From Nymphaea colorata (Eukaryota; Streptophyta; Magnoliopsida; Nymphaeales; Nymphaeaceae): a stretch of 64,000 bases of DNA. The stretch covers positions 27,872,808 to 27,936,807 of the forward strand of contig NC_045139.1 in the NCBI RefSeq assembly GCF_008831285.2, given 5' to 3'. The notes below the pieces were generated by a model, which saw nothing but the letters and a program-made list of their open reading frames with translations, did not search any database and was not told the DNA's origin. The position numbers and the translations under genes were made by a program. Shown piece after piece: positions 24,080 through 37,299 of this stretch; the first letter of the stretch is position 1; every line of letters begins with the position of its first letter.

Positions 24080-25690
24080 GACCAGAAAATACAATATCAA
24101 CACCCTTTTGATATAGGAGGTTTCCAATTTCCTGTCTCATGCACTCACAATCTTGATAATGTGAGGAGTAGTTATTGTACCAAGGAGGGTGCCAAGCAGC
24201 AACTAGCCATGGTGTTACTTTACCATACTCTCGTGATAATTTTTTTTTAAGCCAATCATACTAAGAGCTTGATTCGGGACATATATACAGACAAAACATT
24301 CAAGATGCTGAATTTGTGGTAACTGCTGTCTGAAACTAAATTTAACCTACCTGCTTCATTTAGTATTTACAACATTGTCACAAATATTAGCTTCTTTTCC
24401 CCACAAACACATGGAATAAATAAAGAAATTTGGAAAAGAAAAAAGGAAAAAACATAAAAAACTGTAAAATATTTCAACAAAGCAGCAAAATAAAAATATT
24501 GCATTTTTCATGTTCTTTTCAAAAAATGTTATTTGTATATTCTAACGTTCTTTTCAAAATGTTTTGCGAGAGAATTAACAAGATATTCATTTGATGAATT
24601 TTTTTATATTTTAAATTCATAAATTGCTAATCTTTTTAGGAAAATAAACTTTCTTATTAATTACTTGAGAAAAATCTCACCGATGAAAACACCGAGAACG
24701 ATGTCTATGGCAATGATTTGCCCGCATTCACTCAAAATGTAGAGAACCAAATTCATAGTCAATGCCATCTTAGATCAAATTTAAATTACATGTTGCATTA
24801 TAGTCCACAAATGCACCCAACATGATAAAATGCACACCTCTCGCATTGAAGGAGCAATAAATGCTATTGTTGGAGCCCAACTCGCTTGATGGAATAGCAA
24901 ACCTTGCCTGGTAGTACTGGAAAGTGGCATTCCCTAGTTGTGGTTCTATCTCATGGTTTCTTTCAATCACCATCATAGGCACCCTTTTGTCCATGGCTCC
25001 ATAAACTTGAAAAAGAAATTGATAGTCATAGCAAAGTTGAAGTTTTCCTTTGGCATGAAGTTCAAATAAATCTAATCATACCCTCTAATTAAAAATAAAT
25101 GACAGCGTTCTATGGTTTGGGTGGTGCCGGCTATATTAACTTGCAACTTGTAGATTCAGTAATGTAGCTCATGTCGGCTATATCAACATGCAATGTGTAG
25201 ATTCAGTAATGTAGCTCCTATTGCAGTTATGTAACATTTCTCTATAGAAGAAATATGATGTGGAAAAACCAAATATTTGTTGCACTCACCAACAAAAAGT
25301 TCAATTGGAGAAAATTTGTCGTTTAGCTTCATATTGGATATTTATTAAAAATCTGGACATGATATAACTTTCGGATTACCTTCCTCACGCATCCCAATGT
25401 GGTTGGCGTGTCTCACAAATTGGAGCATCTGGGAATGAACATGAAAGGCATGATGCATCTTTTCCACCATTGGTAAGGCATTGATTTGCATAACTTAAAT
25501 CTCCAACCCCCAGAAGTAGTGAAAGCTTGTTTCCAATAAGATGATCAATAGTTGATCTCCCTCTCTTTACATGTGTACACTTTCCACTGCTTCTTCCATA
25601 ATGAACCTCACTTGCAACAGTGGAGGGGTCTAGAGGAGCAACATTTCCTACCTGTGCATTGCCTTGAAATGCAGAATTCAATTCCCAAAT
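24080..25690 (-). pseudogene. Purple acid phosphatase pseudogene (PAP15/23-like)
   Basis: Three minus-strand exon remnants with introns kept, so this is not a processed copy. Exon A (25380 to about 25670) has STVASEVHYG, GDLSYANQCL and SFPDAPICET. Exon B (24790-25005) has VPMMVIERNHEIEP and FNARGVHFIMLGAF. Exon C (24080-24260) has YDWLKKKLSREY, AWHPPWYNNY and GVDIVFSGH, stopping at a GTAAGT donor. The family hydrolyses phosphate esters with a two-metal centre; the Asp/Tyr, Asn and His ligand motifs are seen. Lesions: TGA (25385-25387) replaces the Trp expected in WDAWGR, a frame loss after FMEP in exon B, Gly to Arg in GNHE, and about 70 residues missing between HVKRG and STIDHL. N- and C-terminal exons are absent. 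Confidence 0.88.
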
Positions 25691-27869
25691 CATGAACTTT
25701 CAGCTTGTTAAAATCTATTACGTACCAAATATGTGAATGTACCCTGGACTTGTAAAGCTTTGTTCTAATGCTGCATTATCAGCACTGGTTATTATGAAAA
25801 AAAAAATCAAGTCACAATCTTAATTAACTGACAGCAGATGGGTGTGAAATATACGACCAAATCACTTGAAATCTTCAACGTGCCAAGCATTTGAGGCAAT
25901 TGATTTTCAAGGGTTTGGTTCAAGGCAGAATAATTATATACCTACCTCATCTCTGCCTTATAGTCCATGACATGTAGTTACACCAGCAGAGATCAAGGAC
26001 AGACCCACCTATTAACATCGCATATCTATTACCAAAACCCGTGAAATAAATAATGCAACCAAAGCTCCTATACTGCTGCACTATAGGTGTTCAAGAAGCA
26101 ACTCCAAACAAACGTTAAAAGTCCACAAACAACATATCTCATTTCATTTCCTTGGTCGCAAATTTGTACTAGTTCATTCAGCCATTTCCTTAAATGCTTG
26201 GCATGCCCTACACACAATCCCAAACTTAGATTTAGACATTTAATTTTAACAAGAGAGAGGAAAACCAAGAAAACAAAATAAGGTCACACAGCCAATTTCA
26301 CTAGCTCAATAAACATCAGATATCTGTTAAATATAATGTTTAGCAAGAGAAAAGGAACATAAAAGTAGAAACTCAAAGAAATCTGATGCAAAAAGATTTC
26401 TAAGTGTAAAAAAATTTCCATGGAGGACTTGTCTTACAACTAATTACCTCCAAAACAAGAATGAAAGAAAAAAAAAATAGGAGGGAACAATTCAAAACCC
26501 TAGATACTGGAAGTGTGTGTATCTGTGTGTGATAAAGAGAGAGTGTGTGCGTGTGTCACCTGCAACTCCAAAATAACCCAACGTAACCTGCACTCAGACA
26601 ACTCCTTTTACAAAAACGACAAATTAAAGGGTCTTTAGGAAGAGGGAGAAAAGCAATGGCAAGGAGATTGGAGGGTTTCAAAAGTTGCTACAGTGAGGTT
26701 GTTGAGAGGAAGGAGCATTGAGGTAGGGATGGAGCCAAAATTTTTCCTTGAGGTGGGTCGAATTAAAGTTTCTAAATTTTGACTAGGGATATCATTTTTC
26801 AAAATTTTTATATAGAACAAGTGAACTTTTGTAAAATTTACATGTAATTTTTTTTTTAAATTGAGGTGGGGCTAGGGCCAATTTTTTTAAATTGAGGGCT
26901 TTAAAAGCTGTTATAGTGAGGTCGTCAAGGAGGAGAAGCATCAAAGGTTTCGAAACCTAAGGTCATCGAGGAGCATTTTGGGGTTTATTATATCAAGGTA
27001 AACCATGCAACAGGGATAGATATTTATACCCATGTTCTACTGTCAATCATGTCCTTGGAGTTCCATGTCAGTTTTTTGAGTCATCGTAAAATTTTGGCAC
27101 ATGTCCTGTCCATCCTTGGATGTTCCTTGCTTATCAAATGATCTCGTATGGTCACAGACAACATGATTCTCTTATGATGGAAATAACCATAGAAAAATTG
27201 TTGCTTTTTTCTCTATTATATATGTATGCAACTTTGAGTTGTTCATACATATTGTTGATAAGGTTTCCTTTAAATCCTAACTCTAATACATGCATTAGAA
27301 TATAGCTAAGCTAAAGGTGCAAACATTCATACTTGCCAACATATGTTATATATATGTACACAAAAAATCAGATTTTTTGTTTTTGTTTGACATGAATATG
27401 AAAAGTATGCATATATCCTGCAACTATGATTTCTAGATATGCATGTAGGTGCAGATTGCGGCTTTGGGCTTAAGCACCAACTTTTTTTGCACAATTGATT
27501 AGGACAGTTTATGGTTCTATAAACCTATTAATTGGACTTCATTTATCAGGCTCAATGACAGTTTACTTGTTTTGCATGATTATTATGCTTATGCAACAAT
27601 GGTGTATTGAGTATTTGGATGTAGAATTATAAGAAATCAAACAAAATCAACATTGATTTGTTTAACCAACCTTGTAGCCGTAAACTAATAATTAAGGAGG
27701 GATTAGAGATATTGTTTATGGAGTTTATGATTAAATCCAATTTCTCATGTGCATAGTTTTTGTAACTTCATATTTATATTTCTTTGGTGAGGATTTATTT
27801 GCTTTAGTCTATGGCTCTTAACCTCTTCCAATAGTTGCTTAATTTTTATTGAAATATTTATTCAATTGA
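25691..27869. other. Non-coding stretch
   Basis: No supported gene. It includes a CT/GT-rich patch near 26510-26560. A pair of related 45-bp segments lies at about 26672 and 26897 (TTTCAAAAGTTGCTACAGTG and its diverged copy), flanking an AT-rich insert with repeated AAATTGAGGTGGG-type words. Confidence 0.5.
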
Positions 27870-30110
27870 TTGTGCAAGTTTCAGAAAAATGCCATGAACA
27901 AATATTGTTTTGGCAACATTGTACTAAAGAATGTCCTAGTGATGAAGAAAAAAGAGGAATTTGAAATGCAAATGTTGCAATATAGTTTATAAAGGTGGTG
28001 TAACAATAATAAATGAACATTTATCTCATATCCACTATGATGTTGCACCATGTAAGATTGCACCACTGAAAGTTAGTATAGTTTTTCAAGAAATTCTTGC
28101 AAACAAGGGTTAGTGAAAATGAAGAAAAGCAAGAGAATTTGCATATGGTTAGAAATAAAGGTTTTGGTAAAAGAACAAGTGGTGGTTTTGCTTCACCTTC
28201 TGTTACTAAGGTTGAAGTTCAAAAAACCTTATGAATCCATATGTAAGTTCAAAAAGTCAACAAACAACCATGGACAGTGTCGTAAAAAAGAATCAGAGAA
28301 AGATAGTCTGTTCTAAGACGAGGGAGTTCTTTTTTGCAAATGTATTGTCATTTAACCTATGTAGCGATTCATATTTTGCATATGTACAAATCTGTTGGAG
28401 AATATGGTTGAGGATTTAAACCATCAAGTTATCATGAGATGAGAACTTGAATCCTAAAAGAAGAAGTTGATAAAGTGAACATCATGTTAGAAGAATACAA
28501 GAAAACACAGACAATGAATGGTTCTAGCTTCTGGTTGGACTGATGGTAAGGGTAGGAACTTGATTAACTTTCTAGTTAATAATCCTTGTGATATTGTTTT
28601 TATAAAGTCTTGTGACATCAGTGGCATGAAGAAGACACCTAAGAACTTGATAAAGTTATATAGAAGTAACTAAAAAAGCTGGAGAATTGAATGTAGTTCA
28701 AATCATTACAGAAAATGCTGCTAGATATAGGGCTGCATGTTTAAAATTAAAGGAGATTGAAGGTTTTGAATATATTGTTTTGGCACTTTGTGCAGCACAG
28801 TATTTAGATTTGATGCTTGAAGACTTCAACAAGATACGTGTGCAGACGCAAACAATAGATGAAACAAAGGTGATAACTACATTTATATATGAGGGCACAT
28901 GGATGTTGAGCTTGATGAGAAAATTCATAGAGAATAAAGAACTTTTATGACCATTGTTACTCAATTTGGAACTTCTTAACTTACTCTACAAGTGTTAAAG
29001 CAAACAAAAGAGCATTGAAAAACATGTTTTGGTTTCTAGAGTTTCAAGGGAGTTATTATTATCTTAAAAATGGAAATTACAAAAAAGTGCAGCAAATAGA
29101 TGCTGTAAATGGATGCATCATTATCAACATGTTGCAATGTATTCTTTGAACCTACACTTTTTTATAACGATGAAGTTGGCAAAAGATATGAAAATGAATG
29201 ATGGGTTTTTAAAATGCTTGAAAAGAATAGTGTTTATTCTAGGGCAGCAATGTGACATTTGGATTAAACTCAATGCATATGAAGATGCATCTGGCTACTT
29301 TCCGAAACTTGAAGTAGCTATAACACGAAAGAGACAAAAGTCAGGTATACTTTAAATTTGTCATTTACCTTGTTTATTTATTATTCTAATTGCATTAAAT
29401 GAGCTCTATAAATTATATTTATTTTCATTTTCTTTTATAAGCCGATGTAGAACATATTTGGCATTGACAAAAGAATTGATGAACTTTGTTATGTGAGTTC
29501 TCAATCTTATATGTAGTGCATCAGGACGTGAACATAATTGAACTACATTTTCTTTGGTAATTAGTATATATTTGTTGTTTACATTCTTTATTTATATTAT
29601 TTCTTCACCATATATGTTTGCTATTAATGACTTTCAAAATTATTTGATAAATGATATGTGCATACAAGAAGAAGAAATCACCTTGAGCAAGAAAAACTTA
29701 ATCCTTTGGCTTTTGTTATGTATAACATGAAATTAAGTGAAAGACATAGAAGAAAAGAGATGGTAGAGGATCCTTTGTATGTTGATAATATTGATTTAGA
29801 CAATGAATGGGCTTAGAAAGAGAATATTATGTTCTACCTCCTTATTTAAATGATTTTTGGTTGGACTCAGATTTCAATATAAATGACATCAATATTGCCC
29901 CACTTGAAAATTTATTTGGATCCACAAAGGAGTGTAAGAAAGACTCATTGTGCATGACAACATAGGTCTGTAAAATATTTGTAAGATAACTAAAATGCTT
30001 TTGGTTGTTTATTAAATGCATTAATTTTGTTGATGTTTTTGAATAAAGATAAAATAAAATAAGAGATGAAGAAAATGAGAGTGCGGATGATGAAGAAACA
30101 TAATTATCCC
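27870..30110 (+). pseudogene. hAT-A: decayed hAT transposase gene
   Basis: Plus-strand relics in the order of plant hAT (DUF659) transposases. A BED-type zinc finger at about 27905-28070 reads FWQHCTKECP, then in another frame KCKCCNIVYKGGV and NEHLSHIHYDVAPC. DUF659 at about 28500-28950 includes LNVVQIITENAARYRAA and IVLALCAAQYLDLMLEDF. A dimerisation-type C terminus at about 29660-30105 has LNPLAFVMYNMKLSERHR and an acidic tail ending NESADDEET and a stop. Many stops and shifts make it non-functional. Element ends were not found. Confidence 0.8.
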
Positions 30111-30616
30111 TTATAAGGATGATTCAAATGAAGATCATTTTTCCACTCCTATTCCTAATAAGGACAACATCCATGAAAACACTTGACTTTTGTTAAAAAC
30201 CTAATGATATATGGTACTAATTCGACCCTATTTTTGTTTAAGTAATTTTCAATCTGATTTTGTGAATATGGAACTTGATGATTATGCAATTGAACTATGC
30301 TTAGAATGTATCATTTTGGACAGGTTGATTTAGGGATTACTCCACAATGATTCTATTTTGCACATAGAAGGTATTGCTTAGGATAGGTCAATTTGGGGAT
30401 GACCCCACATTGGTTCTTTACTTATATGTTATTTTAGTTGTTGTTTTTATTTGTAACATTATCTTTTAGGGTGTTATATACTAGATAATTTGTGCCATCA
30501 TACTTAACGTTCATTATACCTCACTTGAGTATGCCTCATTTCATAGGGCTTAGTGCATCACTTCGCCTTACCACACTTAACAACATTTGATTGAATATCT
30601 AACAGACATATGCTGA
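30111..30616. other. Non-coding stretch
   Basis: AT-rich spacer between the hAT-A coding end and Copia-B. I see nothing in it. Confidence 0.5.
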
Positions 30617-32400
30617 ATGGTCTGTCTATTCAATTTGATAGAACCCATGATTTCACATGAATTTATGTTTTTTGAGACGATAGAGCAGATTTGGAGAACA
30701 ACAAAGGAATTATACAATGAGAACGATGATAAAGCACGCATGTTTCATCTACCCAAATGTATATGGGCACGCAAAAAAGATAGACAAATTATTAGTGAGT
30801 ACCTCATCGACATGCAAGATATGTGGGATAAGTTGAATTTCTTTACTAGCATGTCTGCTAATCTTAGAACTAAAGTGAAGCTGAGTGAACATCAAAAAAT
30901 TTTTAAACTATTGGCTGGTCTTCGACTATAATATGAAACTGCTTGCAATCAAATTTTGATGATGCATGAGTTATCTTCCCACTCTACTGTTTGTCTATTT
31001 GGATGATATCTAATTCTTGTAAAAGCGTCATGAACATGACAACAAACAATAATGAGGAAGACTTGAGTTGTAAGGTGGCATTCCATGCGACTGATAAAGA
31101 AGGTGATGCTAGCAAGTGGAACTCTCGCTCCAAGAGGTTTTGCACTCACTGCAAAAAATGAGGACATACCAATCAAAGGCATTGGAACATGCATGTAAAG
31201 CAACCTAACTTGAAGAGAAATGAAAAAAGAGAGACGTCGACTACAGGAAAAATTGTTGCGTCGCGTGGCAATGACTCTTCTGAAATTTTTGTTTTGTTGG
31301 AAAAAATAAATGAATGGTTGAAGCGCATCATGTAGGGTGTTGTGGATTTGACAGCTAGTCTAAATGTTCAAGCTAACAAAGGTACACCTTCATCTGACTT
31401 TTGGGTTTAGACTCAAGTGCTAGTGAACACATGACCATGAATCATGCCCTATTAAAAAATTATTCTCATTCTTCTTGCAATTAAGTCACTATCACTAATG
31501 GGCCCACCATGAAAGTAGAAGGCATTGGTGAAAAGTTTATATTTGGTATTGATAAAAGAGCTAAGGTGCTGCACATACCAAACCTTTCATATAATTTACC
31601 TTTAGTGGCATGGTTGACCAGAGATATGCATTGCCAAGTTATTTTTGCTTCAACTAACATGATGGTTCAGGACCTTGCAACAATAACAATGATTGGTGAT
31701 GGCTGACTACAAGATGGCCTTTATGTAAATAGGATTGTTTTGCCAGAGAGTTGGTGCTAGAGTCGATGGAGAATGAGCAATTGACACAAGAGGATGGGTC
31801 GCCCTTCAAGTCATGCATTGAATAAAACAATGCTTAGTTTGTTTTTTGACTCAAGTTTGTGTGAAATTTGTAAGTTGACAAAGATGAATAAACTGCCTTT
31901 TGTGATTCCAACATGGCACTTGTGCTCCTTTTACACATTGTTATTTGGGGATCAATCCTAGTAGATTCTTACTCTCACTTTTGATATTACGTGTCATTTA
32001 TTGATGATTTCCTAAAACAACATGGATTTATTTGTTGAAATGTAGAGATGAAGCATTCTCTAAATTTCCAGAATTTTATAAAATGTTGGAAACTCAATTT
32101 GAAATTCACATTAAGACCCTTAGTTTTGACAATAGTATCGTGTCTTAGAATCAATTTTTTGAAAATTTTGAGAAAGAGCATGGTTTGCATCATCAATTTA
32201 CATTACATGTCACTGGAATATAGTTGTGGAGCTCAAGAATAGGCACCTTCTTGAGACCACCAGGTCACTCTTATTGCAAATGAACATGCCTGAAGTGTTT
32301 TGGAGTGAGCGCGATGGCAGCTTGCTCTATTATTAATTGAACTCCTTCAAAGTGCTTGAAAGGGATCCACTTGAGACTCTTTTGAATAAGAAAAATCAAG
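30617..32400 (+). pseudogene. Copia-B: decayed Ty1/copia fragment
   Basis: Gag at 30617-30931 has a UBN2-type block (IEQIWRTTKELYNEND, YLIDMQDMWDKLNFF). Its Cys/His knuckle region near 31140-31190 is damaged. A protease/pre-integrase relic at 31380-31720 contains MKVEGIGEKFIFGIDKRAKV and LHIPNLSYNLP. Integrase relics at about 32010-32370 include WIYLLKCRDEAFSKFPEFYK, FEIHIKTLSFDN and FFENFEKEHGLHHQF. The order and motifs fit copia. RT and RNase H are absent after 32400, so it is truncated as well as mutated. No LTRs were identified. Confidence 0.8.
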
Positions 32401-32512
32401 ATTAGTCATGAAAATTTCTGGGTGCACCATTTATGTTAAGGCCCAATATGTCGATAAACTCAAGTCCTAGAAGCTAGTTTTTGGGACACTCTTTGTTGTT
32501 TGTGAACACTCA

Positions 32513-32791
32513 AATTTTTTTACAAGTTCAAATGACCATTTTACCCTTCACCATGATATTTTTCAAATAAGTTTTCAGTGACCAAATTTGAAAAACAATG
32601 TGCCATTTTGGAGCCAAACACTTTTCATACCAGCATTGAACACCTAGACCCAGATCACCTAGGTCGTCCAAGCTAAAAATTACTTTTTTGCCCTTGCCTC
32701 CCAACATTGTACCTAGAAAGCAGAAATTCTTCATCAAATTTTTTGAGAATTGCTTGACATTTGAGTAATTAGGCCATGTTTCAATTTTGCA
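32513..32791 (-). repeat. Dispersed repeat, copy 2 (inverted)
   Basis: The reverse complement of 22664-22953, about 280 bp with scattered differences and small gaps. Landmarks on the minus strand are TGCAAAATTG, CTCAAATGT, GTGATCTGGGTCTAGGTGTT and GTGTTCA. It lies beside the truncated end of Copia-B. Confidence 0.75.
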
Positions 32792-35174
32792 TGAACCTAG
32801 GAGTCACCAAAGTTATTCTAGTCTGAGGCCAGCTTCCCTATAGCTCAAATCAACTCCCAAGACTTAAAACTGTGATCTCTAGCTCAATTAAGTAAAAAAA
32901 ATCTACATTAATGGAGAGAAAGTTTTATTTCACTAATTTTGAGTCACTCAGCCCAAGTTCCAATCGTATGTTAACTTGCTAATTTCTACTCGGTCTTTTT
33001 CTCTCTTGTTTTCGGGGGCATGAGCTGAAGTTAAGCTACACCCAGAAGGATGAGCTAAAACTAAGCTAGGTCAATGTTTATCATGTATAAGTCAAGCTTT
33101 TATTAGTTCAGTTTGAGTTCATTCATCTCGGGTTGAGTTCAATTCAGTTTTGAGTGTTTTCTCTCTATTATTTTCGAGGGTTTGAACTGAATTTGAGTTC
33201 AACCTAATAGAGCTACTTGAAACCGAGTTGGGATTATTTTATCATGAGTAAATCAATATTCTCTAAATTTGGTTTGAGTTTATTCCTTTCAATTAGAATT
33301 CAATCTAATTCTTAAGGACATGGAGCTCATTCCTAGTACTTGCTATGCTCTGTAAACTGTTGTCGAACTCAGTTTTGAAAAATTAAAACGAATTTCTCTA
33401 ATCTTTTAACATGTCCTTACAGATAAGTAGATTTCACAAGCATCTTTAGCTCTACTTATAAAAATTCTAATAAAATATGATTTTTATGGCCTTCCTTGTT
33501 TTCTATTTATAAATGTGTAAAAATTGTTTTTGATTGTTAGAGCAATTCGAGAGAAATTTTTCAGCAAGATTTTAATCAAAGTCTATTTAGGAAATTGGCC
33601 ATAGGTTGATTCAGTCAGATCGAGAAAATTCATTCGAAATTCTAGAAATATACACAAGGGAAAAACGGATATTTTTTGAGTCATATTCTTTTGCATAAAC
33701 ATAGGGTATAGTTTACATATACTTTGGTTTATGATTTTCTATTATCATAAATCCTTAGTTCAGGCTCATCTCTTTATTTGAACCGATTTCAGCTCACAAT
33801 CACATGCAAGGGCATTTTGGTCATTTGTCACTATGCACATAACTTATATAAAACCTAACTAAGGAATTATATGAACCTAAGTTAGCTTTTCATGAACATT
33901 TCATGGATATGGTAGGCCAAAGCACAAGCTCTGCCTATCGCAAACCAAAGACTGCACACACCTAGGTGTGAACCCACTTTTTTTCAAAAACTGAACCTGA
34001 CCCAGGTCTAGCCTACGTCACACAGCTTGAACTCACCTAACCCAGCTCGAGCCAGGTCCTGATCCTTGCTATTTTCATATCTCCATTTCATACTTTTGAT
34101 TCAGATGATATATCTAAGTCTCATTTCTATGTGTGGATATCATATCCAAGTCTCAATATCAGATCTATCTTTATTGATCCAGACCCATTATTCTCCTTTC
34201 GGGACCTGGATGTTGAATCATAATATAAATTTCAATACCATATTGGAGCTATCATCTAGAATTTCCTTGGATCTAGATCTAGATTTGGGTTTCAACATCA
34301 AACAATCCAGGATCCACCTGTGTGCATAATGCGCATTATATATAAAAAATGTATCGTGATTTTCTCACTCCATGCTTTCTATTCATTTGCATGTAAAAAC
34401 TTGTTTTTTTTTGTTGGTGTTGGATCTAGTTGGGTCATATCCTACATTCTTGGCAGTGTACCTTTTCTTTTCTTATCCTTCTTACTTTGGAGGATGCAGT
34501 TAAGGTGACTTACATTGTAATTGTTTTTTTATCCCTGTGCAAGTGTTGAAGGGGATGAATGAATAAACCAAGTCACACAGCCATTGGTTGTTTTCTCTCG
34601 TGGATGTAGGTCATGTGATTGAACTATGCAATTTTGATGCCCTGTTTTTCTTTTATGCTTGTTCATTTCTCTTCCTACAAATCTCTACCTGAGCAAGCTC
34701 ACTTCTATGCCTCCTATGGTGAGGCAATGTGGCAAAGGAGGTTATCAAGCCATCAATTTGAAAGGAATAAAGGAGGAAATGGCTACTATTTGGTCGTTAA
34801 TTGTTATTGTTTGTGCTGAAAGAGATATAGATACATTACATACTAGAGTTATAATTGCTATCAAACTCATATGCATAGAGCTACAAAGAGAGTGGAGGCA
34901 GTCACTAGCAATGGCCATAGATTTGTAGTTGGCGAAGGTTATGATGTAGATGAGTTTGAACTGTTGATGGACTTTGCATCAAATGGATTTCCAAAGGAAC
35001 ACACCACTTACTTTCACTAACAATAGAGGATAGAAGCATAGAATCCTTGGAACAATAAAGGGGAGAAGGAAATGGCCTCAACATTGGTGACCTTTGGAAG
35101 ACTGGAGGGCAGAGATGAGGATGTTCCATTGCAGGTGGCTAAGGTTCTAAGAAGCAATAGAGATGTTGACATAA

Positions 35175-35279
35175 GTTATGAATTTGGTTAATCTCTATCA
35201 ACCAAGTGTTTTTTTTTCCTTCTGGGTTATGAATTTGGTTAATCTCTATCAACCAAGTGTTTTTTTTTTTTCCTTCTGG
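35175..35279. repeat. Tandem duplication, 51-bp period
   Basis: Two copies of a unit beginning GTTATGAATTTGGTTAATCT and ending in a T-run plus CCTTCTGG. They are identical apart from T-run length. Confidence 0.9.
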
Positions 35280-35623
35280 CTTTAGTGGCCTTTAACCCCT
35301 AGTTTTATGCTTCACGATATTGTTCTATGCTTCTAGTGTTTTGAAGAGGGTCTACCACTGCTAGGTGTAGTAGTTTGGTGACTCTCATCCCTTGTATATT
35401 TTTTGTTCTGTCTATATCCCATTTGTTTCTTTAATAAAGGCCGAGAGCCTATTTCCCTACATCATTCATTGGAAGTATGACAACAATCTCACAAGAAGCT
35501 ACATTGAGGTTTACTCTACATAAGTTGTGTTAATTCTTTGTGTCCTAAGAGACATCTAAGCATTTTTTTTATACATTATCCTGAAATTTCTGCACAAACC
35601 AGCAGGTTATAAATCATGCATGT

Positions 35624-35996
35624 AATGACCCCGATCCACTCCTGAGCTCAGACCTCTAGTCTGGTGGATCCCAATCCGCCCCCTAGCAATTTCAGTTTTA
35701 ACCAGAAAAAAAATAGAAACCAAGACAACTAGCCAATTCAATAGCTCCTCTTGTAAGCCCTTGAAGATATCTCACAATCTTCAAAATGAAACTAAACTTT
35801 TGGAGTGTTACAATCCACCCCTTAAGGCACACACATCAAGGCATGTGGGACCCCATGTTTAAGTGTTGAACTGTTTTTTGATACCATTGTAATGACCTGA
35901 TCCAATCCTGACAACTAGCCACTTTAACAATCCCTCTTATAAGCCCTTAAAGAACTCTCACAATCTTCAAGATTAAACTTTTGGAATGTTATAATG
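35624..35996. repeat. Diverged direct repeat of an LTR-like sequence
   Basis: The segments at about 35730-35826 and 35915-35995 share ACAACTAGCCA, TAAGCCCTT, TCTCACAATCTTCAA and AACTTTTGGA(G/A)TGTTA. TAATGACC...GATCCA precedes each one. This looks like a fragment of a repetitive LTR with an internal duplication. Confidence 0.65.
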
Positions 35997-36616
35997 CATG
36001 AAAAAGTTTCTTTGTGTAACATATTTGTAGGTGCATTAGTGCAGAATATGATTGATTTCCTTTTAAAAATACTGCTGCATTTGAGAATGTCATTATCCTT
36101 TGTTCACTTGTTTTTGCATTGGCCCGCCATCTTATTTTTCACCTTTTTAATGTACAAATAATTGTAAATACTTTTTATATAAAATTAAATAAAACAAAAA
36201 ATGTATGATTATAAAAAAAACAAATTAAAAATAAAAATGTTGTAACTGTTGGTTACTTTCAACTGTGCACAATCAAACACTACTTGATAGAGCACAAATG
36301 TTAGTGCTATGAGATCAACATCTCTTCTGCAATCGAACAATCTATTTTTTACAAATCAACCAACTCAATTAGAGAGACTGTTTATGCTGGTTCATTATGC
36401 AATTTATACATAAATATGCATTTCAATTGGGTCTTTATATTGCCAATGGATTAGATATGGATTGGATATCTACTTATCTAGTTGATCTGCTTTAAAAGAG
36501 CTGCACAGGAGAAAAAAATCCAATAAAAAAATTGAACAGGATTTAGATTTAGATAAATATAGGATCAGATTTAGATTCATATTCAAATTCAATTTTAAAT
36601 GAATATTATATAACCA

Positions 36617-36652
<36 letters not shown>

Positions 36653-37299
36653 TGAAATTTCGCTTCCTAATATATCATAATTTAGTTCAGATTTAATTGT
36701 GTATTCAAAAGTTGGATTCAAACTGAAAATGGAAGTCGAACTCCAATTAAATTCTGATTGTGAATTTCAAATCAAATTTGAATATGGCATAAACTTTCTT
36801 TATGCATAGTCGAACCTGAATATATATACATCTGAGACTGAATGTGGTGAGAATGGTAAATCCGATCTGAATTAGATCTATTGACATTGTTATGTTTTAG
36901 GCTTAATTTATCAATCCATTTCAATCATGTTTGAATCCGAACCCGAGCTGGAGTTGGAACCATTCAGCTTGGTTAGAGTTAGCATTTCTGTTCAGGATCC
37001 ATAATATCCAAAAAACCGACTAATTTGTACCGTTGTAAATAGGAAGATACTTTAGGCCGCCAATTTAGTTCATTTAGTTGCCCTTTGGCAATAATAATGT
37101 ATTTTTGTATTTTATGAATTTGCCATAAAAATGCATCAGATTCATTAAATACTTGTCATTGTGTCATATGAATTTACTTCGTCTTTTAAGGCAGGTTAGG
37201 TTCATAGAGCAGTAATAGAATGTTACTGTTGGATATGAATCTATTATTTGAAGTCACATCCATATCCAAACTCTGACCCGAACCAAATTGTGTTGTTGC

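Larger units (their letters stand above)
32792..37299. other. Long non-coding stretch
   Basis: No gene I can support. The part near 34620-35150 has short open frames without domains; the end near 35385-35460 (TTTCTTTAATAAAGGCC) resembles the 3' end of a retroposed sequence, which is only a guess. A TA run lies at about 36620-36650. The part upstream of 37300 is AT-rich. Confidence 0.4.
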
